From positions 942,513-1,006,512 of the forward strand of contig NZ_JALNTY010000001.1 of the NCBI RefSeq assembly GCF_023161965.1: 64,000 bases of DNA, in the 5' to 3' direction. The notes under the pieces are model-generated. The model saw only the letters and a program-made list of their open reading frames with translations. It was not told where the DNA came from and did no database searches. This DNA is from Anaerosoma tenue. GTDB taxonomy: Bacteria > Actinomycetota > Coriobacteriia > Anaerosomatales > Anaerosomataceae. Below, piece after piece: positions 23,294 to 32,196 of the stretch; positions within the stretch are counted from its first letter, which is position 1; each line of letters starts with the position of its first letter. The position numbers and the translations under genes were made by a program.

Positions 23294-23878
23294 CTATCGG
23301 CCGCGCGGGTACAGCATGCGCTCGGCGGCCAGAGCAAGGCGCGGGTACCGCGCCGCCTGCGGACCGTCCAACGCCTCATCGCCCTGCGCGAGAGCCACGG
23401 CCACGGCGGGCGCCGCGGCTACCGTGCACCTGCGCAGGAAGTAGAGCGGGATACCGCCGAACACGAGCAGGTTGAGCAGCCCGGCCGCCAGGCTGATGCC
23501 AAGCAGCATGACGCTCCCCCAGGCCACCGCGGTGGTGAACGACGCGCCGCTGGCAAGAAGCCCGTCGGCGATCGCGTGGAACTCCATGTGGCCGATGGGT
23601 TCGAGCACGTCTCTCTGGATGGGGAGCCAGGGGATCAGCGCGGCCACCGAGATCGCCGTAGCCGCAAGCCCCGGCCCGAAGCGTCGCGAAGCCTCCAACG
23701 CGCTCCGCTCGGCATCGGCGAGCACGGTATCGTCGACTGCAAGAGGCGGCTCCACACGCACGCCCACCGCGCGCGCCATTGGCACCCACCACGAGGCCGG
23801 ACCGCCGAACACGAGGTACAGCGAGCGACGCTCCCAGCGTCCGATACCCTGCGGACCGTCGTTCTGCGCATCGGCCAT
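23294..23878 (-). CDS. Hypothetical membrane protein
   Basis: 194 residues. Residues 18-40 are weakly hydrophobic. Two clear membrane helices follow: LAATAISVAALIPWLPI and AVAWGSVMLLGISLAAGLLNLLVFGGIPLYFL. The C-terminal region is Ala/Arg-rich and probably cytoplasmic. No family is recognised. It is upstream of the GH3 gene on the same strand with a 42-base gap, so it may be cotranscribed, and is divergent from an ABC exporter. Confidence 0.6.
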   Translation of the reverse strand: MADAQNDGPQGIGRWERRSLYLVFGGPASWWVPMARAVGVRVEPPLAVDDTVLADAERSALEASRRFGPGLAATAISVAALIPWLPIQRDVLEPIGHMEFHAIADGLLASGASFTTAVAWGSVMLLGISLAAGLLNLLVFGGIPLYFLRRCTVAAAPAVAVALAQGDEALDGPQAARYPRLALAAERMLYPRGR

Positions 23879-24018
23879 CGTCTGTTCCTCTCGCGAGCAA
23901 GCGCCGCTTGTCCTTATGTTATCGGACTCCGGGGCCGTTGCCTTGATAGGCGTGACGACTCATTGTGGGTGGGGTACCACCTTCTCTGGACCCCATGCAC
24001 GATAGAGATTGGAGAACC

Positions 24019-24774
24019 GTGTCCACATCGAACATACCCGTACTACGGGTGCGGGAGCTCACCAAGCGCTACGGGGAACTCGAGGCCGTCCGCGGCATCG
24101 ACTTCGACGTGGCGCCGGGAGAGGTCTTCGCCCTCATCGGCCCCAACGGAGCGGGCAAGACCACCACGCTCCGGATGGTGGCCACTATCCTCCGCCCCAC
24201 CTCCGGAGAGATCACCGTGGCCGGCGCCGATGCCGTGAAGGACCCGGCCACGATCCGCGAGAACATCTCGTATCTGCCTGAAGAGGCGGGCGCGTACAAG
24301 AACCTCAAGGCGATCGACTACCTCAAGTTCGTTGCCGACATCTTCTTCGAAGACCGCGCACGTGCGGCGAAGGCGGTGGAGGTGGGCCGAGAGGTCTCGG
24401 GGCTTGGCGACCGGCTGAACGACAAGCTCGGCAGCTACTCCAAGGGAATGACCCGCAAGCTGCTGCTGGCCCGGACGGTGATGACCGAGCCGGCGCTCGC
24501 CATCCTCGATGAGCCCACGAGCGGACTCGACGTGATCAACGCGATCGAGCTGCGCGAGCGCATCAAGCAGATGGCGCGCGAGGGCATGTCGGTGCTGCTC
24601 TCGAGCCACAACATGCTGGAGATCGAGTTCCTCTCAGACCGCGTGGCCATGATCGCCCAGGGCCGCATCCACGCCACCGGCACGCCCGCCGAGCTCAAGG
24701 AACGCTACGGCGCCGAGAACCTCGAGCAGGTCTTCGCCCGCGTGGCGCGCGACGGACAGGAGGTGCCGGCATGA
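24019..24774 (+). CDS. ABC transporter ATPase, NatA-like
   Basis: 251 residues from the GTG at 24019, with TTGGAGAA upstream. Walker A GPNGAGKTT, a Q-loop region, signature YSKGMTRK (the usual LSGGQ replaced, as in many NatA/ABC-2 exporters), Walker B LAILDEPTSGLD and the switch His in LLSSHNM are all present. The C-terminal IHATGTPAELKERYGAENLEQVF is typical of the DRA/NatA group. It energises the overlapping permease, so the pair is a drug or Na+ type exporter; the substrate is unknown. Confidence 0.93.
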   Translation: MSTSNIPVLRVRELTKRYGELEAVRGIDFDVAPGEVFALIGPNGAGKTTTLRMVATILRPTSGEITVAGADAVKDPATIRENISYLPEEAGAYKNLKAIDYLKFVADIFFEDRARAAKAVEVGREVSGLGDRLNDKLGSYSKGMTRKLLLARTVMTEPALAILDEPTSGLDVINAIELRERIKQMAREGMSVLLSSHNMLEIEFLSDRVAMIAQGRIHATGTPAELKERYGAENLEQVFARVARDGQEVPA

Positions 24775-26069
24775 GGCGCTTCCTCGTCCTGTTCAAGAAG
24801 GAGCTTGCCGAGCTCATCACGCCGCAGATCATCCTGCCGTTCGTGGTGGTGGTGCTCATGTTCGGCATGCTCGGCCAGACCATGTCGAGCATCGGCGCCG
24901 AGCAGCCATCCACGTTCCCCATCGCCGTTGCCGACCGCGACGGAGGGCCGCTTGCCGAGGTGGTTCTGGGCGCGCTGGAGCAGTCGGGCTTCGAGCCCAC
25001 GCTGATCGATGGCGCCCCCGATGAGGACACCGTCGTCTCGATCCTCGATGATCTCGACGCGAACATCGTGATCGAGATACCCGAGGGCTTCTCGGCCTCG
25101 CTTGCCGCTGGCGAGCCCCAGCGGATCGAGTCGTGGACGCGCGTACGCAACTTCTCCTTCGTGGGCAACAACGACATCTCGTCGTTCGCCGGCGCGATGG
25201 AGGTGGTGAACTCGGCGGTGGCGTCGATGATCGCCGCCGAGGCGGCACCCAGCGTTCCCGCGCAGATGCTGCAGCGCCCGGTGATGGCCGACGAACGCGT
25301 GGTCGTGGGCGACCGCTCGGCCGAGACGTCGGCGATGACGGTGATGGCGTTCGTGAGCCAGCAGACGACGTTCATCCCGATCGTGCTGTTCCTGGTGATC
25401 GTGTTCGCCGCGCAGATGATCGCCACGGCGATCGCCACCGAGAAGGAGAACAAGACGCTTGAGACGCTGCTCTCCTACCCGGTGAGCAGGGCGAGCCTCG
25501 TCACCTCCAAGATGACCGCGGCAGGCCTCATCGCTCTGCTCGCCGCGGGCGCGTACATGCTCGGCATGCAGCGGTACATGGAGGGCATGACGCAGGGCCT
25601 GGGTGGTGACGCGGCGGGCGACGCCATGCAGGCATCCGAGGCCGCGATGGCGCAACTGGGCCTCACCTTCGGGCCGTCGGACTACGCGATGCTCGGTCTC
25701 ACGCTCTTCGCCGGCATCCTGGTGGCGCTGGCGATCGCGATCATCCTAGGCGCATTCGCCGAGAGCGTGAAGTCGGTAGGCGCTCTCATCACCCCGCTGA
25801 TGGTGCTGATGCTCATCCCCTACTTCCTCACGCTCTTCCTCGACCTCTCGATGCTGCCCGACGCCGCGCGCTACGCGGTGCTGGCCATCCCGTTCACCTA
25901 TCCGTTCATCACCGGGCCTAACCTCTTCCTCGGCAACTACGGGATCGTGTGGTTCGGCATCGCCTACCAGCTGGTGTGGTTCGCGGTGTTCGTGACGATC
26001 GCCGCGCGGGTGTTCTCGAGCGACCGCATCCTCACGATGAAGCTCTCGCTGGGACGCAAGAAGCGGTAG
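24771..26069 (+). CDS. ABC-2 family permease, NatB-like
   Basis: 432 residues; its ATG overlaps the ATPase stop (ATGA). One N-terminal membrane helix (ITPQIILPFVVVVLMFGMLG) is followed by a 150-residue external domain. Five to six helices then begin at TTFIPIVLFLVIVFAAQMIATAIATEKENKTLETLL, the conserved ABC-2 permease signature. This is the NatB topology. It is followed by a strong hairpin shared with the end of AOR operon 2. Confidence 0.9.
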   Translation: MRRFLVLFKKELAELITPQIILPFVVVVLMFGMLGQTMSSIGAEQPSTFPIAVADRDGGPLAEVVLGALEQSGFEPTLIDGAPDEDTVVSILDDLDANIVIEIPEGFSASLAAGEPQRIESWTRVRNFSFVGNNDISSFAGAMEVVNSAVASMIAAEAAPSVPAQMLQRPVMADERVVVGDRSAETSAMTVMAFVSQQTTFIPIVLFLVIVFAAQMIATAIATEKENKTLETLLSYPVSRASLVTSKMTAAGLIALLAAGAYMLGMQRYMEGMTQGLGGDAAGDAMQASEAAMAQLGLTFGPSDYAMLGLTLFAGILVALAIAIILGAFAESVKSVGALITPLMVLMLIPYFLTLFLDLSMLPDAARYAVLAIPFTYPFITGPNLFLGNYGIVWFGIAYQLVWFAVFVTIAARVFSSDRILTMKLSLGRKKR

Positions 26070-26125
26070 CGGCGGGAGATGCGGCGATCCGTCGGCGGCA
26101 CGGACGTCCGGGGGCCGCAGGTAAC

Positions 26126-26160
26126 GAGGCCGGACCCACGTCTGGGTCCGGCCTCTTGTA
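26126..26160. terminator. Bidirectional terminator between the NatAB-like genes and AOR operon 2
   Basis: Perfect 13-bp stem GAGGCCGGACCCA/TGGGTCCGGCCTC with a 4-base loop, followed on the plus strand by TTGTA. It lies 57 bases after the permease stop. On the minus strand it ends the AOR operon 2 element. Confidence 0.8.
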
Positions 26161-26253
26161 TGCACACACAGCGGCCCCGCAGGTAAGGGGGGTGTGGAAG
26201 ACCCGCCGCTCATTGGACGCCGTGAGCCGGCATAGCATCACGGGTCAGGACGG
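26126..26253 (-). ncRNA. Conserved 3' RNA-like element, copy 2 (downstream of AOR operon 2)
   Basis: Minus strand: CCGTCCTG (26246-26253), 12 bases, ATGCCGG (26227-26233), 35 bases, CCCCCTTACC (26182-26191), 26 bases, then the hairpin. Copy 3 has the same 12- and 26-base gaps. AGCGGC/GCCGCT can pair around the C-rich segment. The 277-base gap (26070-26346) also holds a further inverted repeat at 26300-26336 and no gene. Confidence 0.55.
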
Positions 26254-26299
26254 GATCTCATGCACTCGGGGGCACACGCTGCGTGATACCTGGATGTGT

Positions 26300-26336
26300 G
26301 GTGGATGGGCGGCCAACACCAGGCGGCCCATCCACC
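26300..26336. repeat. Inverted repeat just after AOR operon 2
   Basis: GGTGGATGGG (26300-26309) and CCCATCCACC (26327-26336) form a 10-bp stem 10 bases past the last stop codon of the operon. Without a T-run it may stabilise the 3' end rather than terminate. Confidence 0.55.
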
Positions 26337-26346
26337 ATTGAAGCCC

Positions 26347-26727
26347 CTACTCGAGCTCCGCTCCCGCCGCATCGGCTGTGCCGTCCGCCTCCGCAAGCAC
26401 CACCGTGGCCTCCTCGAACCTGGCAGCCATCGCCACACGCGCGGGACCGGCCACTTTGAAGGCCGGTACACCCTCGCACGCTTCGTGGATAGCCGCCGCA
26501 AGGCCTGGGTCGCCAAGGTTGCCGGAGACCCAGTCGGCCAGCGCGTCAACGGAGAACACGGGCTCGAGCACCTGCGATACCTTGAGGAACTCCTCGGCCG
26601 AACAGACCGGCACCTGCTCGAATCCGCCGTGCTTGCCGATCACACTCACGGTGAGCCGCTTGTCGTACGGCTGCCGTGCAACGAGCCGCTCGGCGGCCTC
26701 GGGCGTCATCGCAGCCAGTTCCGCCAT
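26347..26727 (-). CDS. AOR-associated small protein, operon 2 copy (unrecognised family)
   Basis: 126 residues from the ATG at 26727 with GGGAGG upstream, two bases after the AOR stop. The block VCSAEEFLKVSQVLEPVF, VDALADWVSGNLGDPGLAAAI aligns with the operon 1 and operon 3 proteins; outside it the sequences differ greatly. One cysteine is present and there is no signal peptide. The tail is Ala/Glu-rich. A structural or maturation partner of the AOR is the simplest reading. It is the last gene of operon 2, which lacks a cytochrome c gene. Confidence 0.75.
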   Translation of the reverse strand: MAELAAMTPEAAERLVARQPYDKRLTVSVIGKHGGFEQVPVCSAEEFLKVSQVLEPVFSVDALADWVSGNLGDPGLAAAIHEACEGVPAFKVAGPARVAMAARFEEATVVLAEADGTADAAGAELE

Positions 26728-26729
26728 CG

Positions 26730-28805
26730 CTAGCCTCCCAGCTTCCCGGCCGACTCGAGCGTGTCGGCGACCTCCGGGAGTCCGACCTCTTCGAGAGTCT
26801 CCCGCGTGGGCCAGCCTGAGGCCAGATCCCAGCCTTCGAGCGTGTAGAAGCGGTCCTTCCACTGCTCGAAGCCGTCGATGTCGAGCGCGCGGCCGAGCGC
26901 GTTGATGTACGTCCACTCCCCGTCCACCTTGCCGGCGAGCGGGTAGAACGGGCCTACGAGGCTCGTCTCGAGCGGGACCTGGTACATGTACGGCGCAAGC
27001 TTCACGATGTCGCGGTGGCGACCCTGCAAGGCCCAGATGGCGTTGTCGAGGTTCCATATCCTGCGGCCGAGTTCGATACCCTCGGCATAGGTCATGTCGT
27101 CACCGGTCACCGCGTTCCAGAAGAGCGGCTCACCATCGCCGGTCATACCCACATCGTCGGCGGCGGCGAAGTTGGCCAGGTCGGGCCAGCGGAAGTCGCA
27201 GTACAGCGCGCTCTGCTTCCAGAAGCGTGTGTAGTGCCGCTGCCACGAGACCAGCTTGGCCATCGACTCCGAGTAGATGTTGCCGGTGCTGAAGTCCACC
27301 ATGTCCATGTCGCCCTCGTAGGGGACCATCTTGGCGGTGACGATCTCGGCATATCGCTCGGCGGAGATCGGCACGTCGAGCCCGGCGCCCATGTGGTTGA
27401 TCACGGCCCAGAAGTGCGCGTTCAGACCATGCTCGTTCATATCGCGCTCGCCCATGATCGAGCCGTAGCCCCACTCCACCTCCGTGCGCGGATCATACCC
27501 ATGGTTGGCGTAGCCCCAGTACGGGAAGTCGAGGATGCCCGTCTGCCAGTCTTCTTCCAGCCGGCCCCACTTCTCAGCTGCGCGCACGAACCCTTCGGCT
27601 ATGTCCTCGCCGATGTCCTCGCGCATCGCGACCTTGGTGATGAAGTCCACCGCGAATGAGGTCTCGCCGATGGTAGAGAAGTCGAGTTTCGTGTCGATCT
27701 CGAGACCGGGGCCGAGGATTCCCATCTGGTTGAGCGCGTACAGGTAGCTGAGACCCCGGGCGAGTTCGTAGGAGTTGATGCCATACCGCTGCACGAGATC
27801 GGTGGCGATCACCGACGCGTCGGTGTGCGCGCCGTGCTTGAGCGCATCGAACGTGGTGTACACGCCGGTCTCCTGGCACGACGACTCGTTGGCCAGCCCG
27901 TCGCTCCAGCGCGGACGGCACCCGGCGATGCAGCCCTGGCACGCTTGCGGGCCCATCGTCACCTCGGTCTTGCGCTTGAAGAACAGCGTGGGTGACGGAG
28001 CCCTGCCGAGCGACGGTCCGTTTGGCGGGGCCGGCTGGCCCGTCTCGGCACCGAACTCGTCCTTGGCAAGCATGCGGGCGTTGAACAGGGCGATCGGATC
28101 GGCGATCTCCACCGAACCGGTCCCCACCACGCTGATCGCCTTGAGATTCTTCGAGCCGAAGACCGCGCCGAAACCGCCCTGGCCAGCGCCGTTGCCAGCG
28201 TCGTGGATGAGGCAACCGAGGCTTGAGAGGTTCTCGCCAGCGGGACCGATCGTGACGACCGCCGACTTCTGCGTGGTGCGGCCCGCATCGCGCGCGGCAC
28301 CCACGTTGTCCCAGCCGTGGGCCTCGTCGTCCTTCTGCCCCCAGATGAGCTTCTGCGTCTCCTGAGTGTCCTTGCCCCACAGGTCAGCCGCATCGCGGAA
28401 CTCCACGGAGTCGTTCACGATGTCGATCCACACGGGAGCCTCGGACTTGCCGGTGATCACGATGCCGTCCCAGCCCGCGTACTTGAGCTGCCCGCCGAAC
28501 CGCCCGCCGAAGTTGGAGCGGGTGAACCAGCGGATGGGATACCCCGCCGCGCCGATGCCCTGGACCTCCACACGTCCCGAAGCCGACGGGACCATCGTCC
28601 CGGAGAGTGGCGACGTCATCATGGTGACCACGTTCTTCGGGTCGTCCCACGCGACGTTCTTGTCTTCCACGAGATCCCAGAAGATCGCGGACCCCATGCC
28701 GTGACCGCCGCCCCACTGCTTGTACTGCCCGGTGTCGATCACCGAGTGCTCTCGAGCGGTGAGATCCAGCATGAGGATCTTGCCGCTGTAACCGTCCTTC
28801 GCCAT
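26730..28805 (-). CDS. Tungsten/molybdenum aldehyde ferredoxin oxidoreductase family enzyme, AOR-2
   Basis: 691 residues, GGGAGG before the ATG. DGYSGKILMLDLTA and QWGGGHGMGSAIFWDL match AOR-1. Cys289, Cys292 and Cys296 (CQGCIAGC) and a Cys in ALYCDFRW ligate the [4Fe-4S] cluster. HYTRFWKQSALYCDFRW, GEPLFWNAVTGDDM and LGRRIWNLDNAIWALQGRHRD are shared with AOR-1 and define this longer AOR subgroup. Lies between its ferredoxin (53-base gap) and small protein. The substrate is unknown; divergence from AOR-1 suggests a different aldehyde or redox role. Confidence 0.93.
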   Translation of the reverse strand: MAKDGYSGKILMLDLTAREHSVIDTGQYKQWGGGHGMGSAIFWDLVEDKNVAWDDPKNVVTMMTSPLSGTMVPSASGRVEVQGIGAAGYPIRWFTRSNFGGRFGGQLKYAGWDGIVITGKSEAPVWIDIVNDSVEFRDAADLWGKDTQETQKLIWGQKDDEAHGWDNVGAARDAGRTTQKSAVVTIGPAGENLSSLGCLIHDAGNGAGQGGFGAVFGSKNLKAISVVGTGSVEIADPIALFNARMLAKDEFGAETGQPAPPNGPSLGRAPSPTLFFKRKTEVTMGPQACQGCIAGCRPRWSDGLANESSCQETGVYTTFDALKHGAHTDASVIATDLVQRYGINSYELARGLSYLYALNQMGILGPGLEIDTKLDFSTIGETSFAVDFITKVAMREDIGEDIAEGFVRAAEKWGRLEEDWQTGILDFPYWGYANHGYDPRTEVEWGYGSIMGERDMNEHGLNAHFWAVINHMGAGLDVPISAERYAEIVTAKMVPYEGDMDMVDFSTGNIYSESMAKLVSWQRHYTRFWKQSALYCDFRWPDLANFAAADDVGMTGDGEPLFWNAVTGDDMTYAEGIELGRRIWNLDNAIWALQGRHRDIVKLAPYMYQVPLETSLVGPFYPLAGKVDGEWTYINALGRALDIDGFEQWKDRFYTLEGWDLASGWPTRETLEEVGLPEVADTLESAGKLGG

Positions 28806-28858
28806 TGCATTACCTCCCGGTAGTCACTGCGTCATGCAGCGCGTGTTCGCGTGGTCGT

Positions 28859-29602
28859 CTAGTGCGAGGCCGTGGCGGCCGCGGGGTTCTCCGTGCCGGC
28901 GTCGTCGATCGGGTAGCCGATCTTCGCCCACCCGGCGTCGCGCAGATTCACCACGTAGCCCTCGTCCGACTGCAGCGGAATCTCCTTCGTGAAGCTGATG
29001 GCGCCCGTGGGGCATACCTGCTCGCACGCACGCTTGCCGTCGGGTCCGCCCTGCTCGTCCCAGTAGGGGGTGTCCTTGCACAGGTCGCACTTCTGCGCGT
29101 GCTTGTCCTCGGTGTTCCAGATCACTCGGCTCGTATCCATCGGGCATGCGTTCACGCACTCCTGGCAGCCGATGCACTTGGCCACGTCCACCGTGCGCAC
29201 GCCTGTCTCGGTATCCACGTGCATCGCCCCGGTGGGGCACGCCTCCACGCACGCCGGGTAGGGGCACTGGCGGCACTGGATGATCGCCTTGTCGTTGGGG
29301 AACGACTCGAACGGGTCCTGCACCACCTGGATGCGGCTGAGCGACAGGCTCTGCACGCCGTGATGCGTGAGCGAGCACGCCATCATGCAGGTGCTGCAAC
29401 CCTGGCACTTCATGGGATCCACCAGCAGGTAGCCGTCCGAGGCCGGTATGGCGATCACCTCGTCGGGCAGGAGGAAGCCCTTCACCACGAGGCCGCCGAG
29501 GACCAGGCCGAAGCCCGCCCCGCCGACGCCGGTGATGAACTCGCGGCGTGAGACGCCCGTGCTCTCGGCGGCAACGCCGGTCGTCGTGTCCTTGTCCACC
29601 AT
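28859..29602 (-). CDS. Tat-exported four-cluster ferredoxin subunit, operon 2
   Basis: 247 residues. Tat signal VSRREFITGVGGAGFGLVLGG near residues 18-38. Four [4Fe-4S] sites: CQGCSTCMMAC, CRQCPYPACVEAC, CIGCQECVNAC and CDLC with CEQVC. CPYPAC has a longer spacing in the second site, as in the operon 3 ferredoxin but not operon 1. The start codon shares one base with the cytochrome b stop (TGATG), so translation is coupled. Same predicted role as the operon 1 ferredoxin. Confidence 0.93.
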   Translation of the reverse strand: MVDKDTTTGVAAESTGVSRREFITGVGGAGFGLVLGGLVVKGFLLPDEVIAIPASDGYLLVDPMKCQGCSTCMMACSLTHHGVQSLSLSRIQVVQDPFESFPNDKAIIQCRQCPYPACVEACPTGAMHVDTETGVRTVDVAKCIGCQECVNACPMDTSRVIWNTEDKHAQKCDLCKDTPYWDEQGGPDGKRACEQVCPTGAISFTKEIPLQSDEGYVVNLRDAGWAKIGYPIDDAGTENPAAATASH

Positions 29603-30525
29603 CAGTCGTTTCCTTTCGCTCTCGTCGGCCCTGGGTGCGCCGGTGTGTCGTGAGATGCCTGGTGCCCTCCCGCTGCGACCACCGCGACGGATGGCTCGTC
29701 GCCGAGGGAGGCCAGCCAGCCGGCGTGTTCGTGGCGTGCGTACTCCAACGGCACGTAGCCGGTGAACATCGAGCGCAGCACCGGCCAGCTCATCGGGAGG
29801 ATCGCGGCGAAGAACACGTGCGCGAGGAAGAACGCCAGCATCGCGATCGTGGCGATGTCGTGCGCCGGCGTTGCGACGGCCATGAGCCAGCCCGGTACAT
29901 CGACCGCGTGAGCCGCGACCTTGAGGAACCCGGTGACGATGATGACCGCCGTGGATACGAGCGCGAGGAGGTACGCCATCTTCTCGCTCTCGAAGTACTT
30001 GCGCTCGGGTGGGAACGCGAGCTTCTTGAACCCGAGCAGCAGGCCATAGTGGCGGCGCGTGAAATCGACCGCGTCGCGCGTGGGCAGGTGCTCGCGGAAA
30101 CGATGCGTCGCGAGCAGCGTGTTGGCCCCGTAGTAGAAGGTGCCGAACAGGAACACCAGCACCGCGACGAAGTGGATGTTCATCGCCGCCCGCACCGGCG
30201 CCCCGCTTCCAAGCAGCGTGGGTACGAACAGGAAGCCCAGAGCGATGCCGCTTGCCAGCAGCGCCGCCGTCCCCACGCCATGGGTCCAGTGCTCGACGAT
30301 CGCCGCGCCATCGTGCCTGAGCACGCGGTCGCCTTCGATCACCGGGTCCCTGCGTCTCGTGAGCCCGGCGGCCAGCACACCCGCGAACGGTGCCAGCCAC
30401 ACGAGCCATGTCGCCGAGTCGAACAGGAGTCCTGCCCCCTCGGCCGATGCCGAACGCACCGCGTAGGCGATGCCGACGATGAACGCCAGCACTGCGAGTG
30501 CTCCGGCGATGGCACGTCGTGCCAT
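29602..30525 (-). CDS. Membrane cytochrome b subunit, operon 2
   Basis: 307 residues from the ATG at 30525 with GGAAGGGG upstream. Same architecture as the operon 1 protein: six hydrophobic segments, candidate heme ligands in IVEHWTHGVG, NIHFVAVLVF, KVAAHAVD and LAHVFFAAILPM, and the C-terminal SWPVLRSMFTGYVPLEYA. The C-terminal tail is longer and rich in His/Ala/Pro. Quinone-linked electron transfer is inferred from the family. It is divergent from the second Fic-like gene across a 384-base gap. Confidence 0.88.
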   Translation of the reverse strand: MARRAIAGALAVLAFIVGIAYAVRSASAEGAGLLFDSATWLVWLAPFAGVLAAGLTRRRDPVIEGDRVLRHDGAAIVEHWTHGVGTAALLASGIALGFLFVPTLLGSGAPVRAAMNIHFVAVLVFLFGTFYYGANTLLATHRFREHLPTRDAVDFTRRHYGLLLGFKKLAFPPERKYFESEKMAYLLALVSTAVIIVTGFLKVAAHAVDVPGWLMAVATPAHDIATIAMLAFFLAHVFFAAILPMSWPVLRSMFTGYVPLEYARHEHAGWLASLGDEPSVAVVAAGGHQASHDTPAHPGPTRAKGND

Positions 30526-30909
30526 ACGCACACCCCTTCCCTTGTTCCATTGACGGACTGGCCGGATCCGTGAAGCCACCCCAGCAAAGCAGGGTCTGAA
30601 CTACTAGTCAAGGTCATACTAGTATTTAAAAGGCCCCCCACCCCGATTCCGGGCCTGGAAACGGCAATCTGCAGCTACCGTTGTCTTCACCAAGGTGTAC
30701 AGATTCTAGGTTCAAACAGCAGAATCCAACCTTCAAACCCAGCGCTCGCTTCCATGGCAGGAACCTTTTCCCCTAGAATGTCGATTATGGTAGTTGGCGA
30801 GTACACCAGCGCACCTCATGCCGCAGAGCGCGCGTCGAGGAATAGCCAGCGTGATACGCTGCGACCATCGTCTCAGGGGACACTGATCGAGAAGGGGCTC
30901 CAGCGCTCG
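30526..30909. promoter_or_regulatory. Divergent regulatory region between AOR operon 2 and its Fic-like gene
   Basis: No gene lies here. It is much more AT-rich than its surroundings. It holds the inverted repeat TACTAGT-N9-ACTAGTA (30602-30624) and a second set, GATTCT/AGAATC (30702-30707, 30721-30726) nested with AGGTT/AACCT (30708-30712, 30728-30732). None matches the operators of operon 1. An alternative upstream start for the Fic-like gene at 30754 is possible but unlikely, since the paralogue aligns from 30910. Confidence 0.6.
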
Positions 30910-32187
30910 ATGACTGAGGACATCGACAGAGATATCGCGATGCGGGTCATCGAGGCTTTCGAGTCGGGACGCCTCGACTACCTGTTCGCGGAGACGAACA
31001 TCCAGTACTTCGACCGTGCCGACTTCGAGGGCATGCGGTTTGGCACCGGACTACCACGCGACTCGATCTGGCGGCTCCTCGCCTCGGTGCGCAGGGCAAC
31101 CGGTCTCGTGGTCTTCGAGAGCGCCTGGGGCGACGCTCAGGTACGTGTCTCACTCACGGCACAGCTCCTCAAGGCACTCTCTGAGATCGACACCTGGCCG
31201 CGACGCAGTCTGTTCGGCCGCAGTGGACTCCCCGCAGACGAGGAGGGGATCGTCAGGGATCGGCTGCTTGTTGAGGAGGCCACCCTGATCGGGCTGTTCA
31301 AGACCGGCGCCGATCCCACTGCCAGCGCAGCGTTGGAGGAGGTGCGCTCATCGGTGATCGCTTCGGTCTATGACGGGATACCGCCCGCCGACGAGGCATC
31401 ATCGATCGCCACACGCTTCTACGAGATCTCGCGCGAATTGCCACACCTGCTCAACGACCCGCCAACACCGGATGACATCCGCGGCATCCATGCACGACTC
31501 CGAGGCGACGCGCCTGACGCCGGCCGCTTCCGAACCGCAGCGGGCGACCCGGACGGCCTTCGTTCCGCACCCGGTGTTGCGCCCGAGCGGATCGAGCGTG
31601 AGATGGATATGCTGTGCGCGTATGCCGGCAGCACAGACGTTCCATTCATCCACCCGCTCATCAAGAGCATCGCTATCGCCTGGTGGATCCGATACGTGCA
31701 GCCGTTCGACGAGTACAACTACCTGGTAGGCCGCCTCGTGTCTCTCGGCTGGATCGTGCATCAGGGCTACACGCTGCTGGGCATCGCTGACCCACACTAC
31801 CGCTTCAAGTCGGCAACGGTCGCTTCGGGCGACCAGACCGCGAAGTTCATCCGCCATCTTGAGGTCATCAGAGACGCGGCGAGTCTCGGTGAGGAGCGCC
31901 TCGAGGAGCGTGTCGAACGCTATGCGATCGTGATGGGTCGTTTCGGTCATCTCGACATCAACCACAGGCAGGCGTTCATCCTCGACCGTGCCACGCAGCG
32001 CCCGGACACCGAGTTCACGATCAAGCATCATGCGCGCACGCGACAGCTGTCCTACGAAACGGCGCGCCAGGACCTCCTGCGCTTGGTGGAGATGGGATAC
32101 CTGGAGCAGAGCAAGCGCGGCCGCGCCTTCGTGTTCACGCTCGCCCACAGCATGGTGGACCAGCTCGGCCGGGACGCACGGGGCTGA
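30910..32187 (+). CDS. Degenerate Fic-domain protein with C-terminal winged helix; probable regulator of AOR operon 2
   Basis: 425 residues from the ATG at 30910, chosen because it aligns with the paralogue's N-terminus; AAGGGG lies 12 bases upstream. FIHPLIKSIAIAWWIRYVQPF near residue 247 is the Fic lead helix. The active site reads QPFDEYNYLVGR in place of HPFxxGNGRxxR, so the catalytic His is Gln while the later Asn and Gly-Arg remain. The C-terminal LDINHRQAFILDRAT, ETARQDLLRLVEMGYLEQ is a winged helix. Roughly 25 percent identical to the 19512 protein by eye. Convergent with the PLP lyase. Confidence 0.8.
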   Translation: MTEDIDRDIAMRVIEAFESGRLDYLFAETNIQYFDRADFEGMRFGTGLPRDSIWRLLASVRRATGLVVFESAWGDAQVRVSLTAQLLKALSEIDTWPRRSLFGRSGLPADEEGIVRDRLLVEEATLIGLFKTGADPTASAALEEVRSSVIASVYDGIPPADEASSIATRFYEISRELPHLLNDPPTPDDIRGIHARLRGDAPDAGRFRTAAGDPDGLRSAPGVAPERIEREMDMLCAYAGSTDVPFIHPLIKSIAIAWWIRYVQPFDEYNYLVGRLVSLGWIVHQGYTLLGIADPHYRFKSATVASGDQTAKFIRHLEVIRDAASLGEERLEERVERYAIVMGRFGHLDINHRQAFILDRATQRPDTEFTIKHHARTRQLSYETARQDLLRLVEMGYLEQSKRGRAFVFTLAHSMVDQLGRDARG

Positions 32188-32196
32188 CGCCAGACT

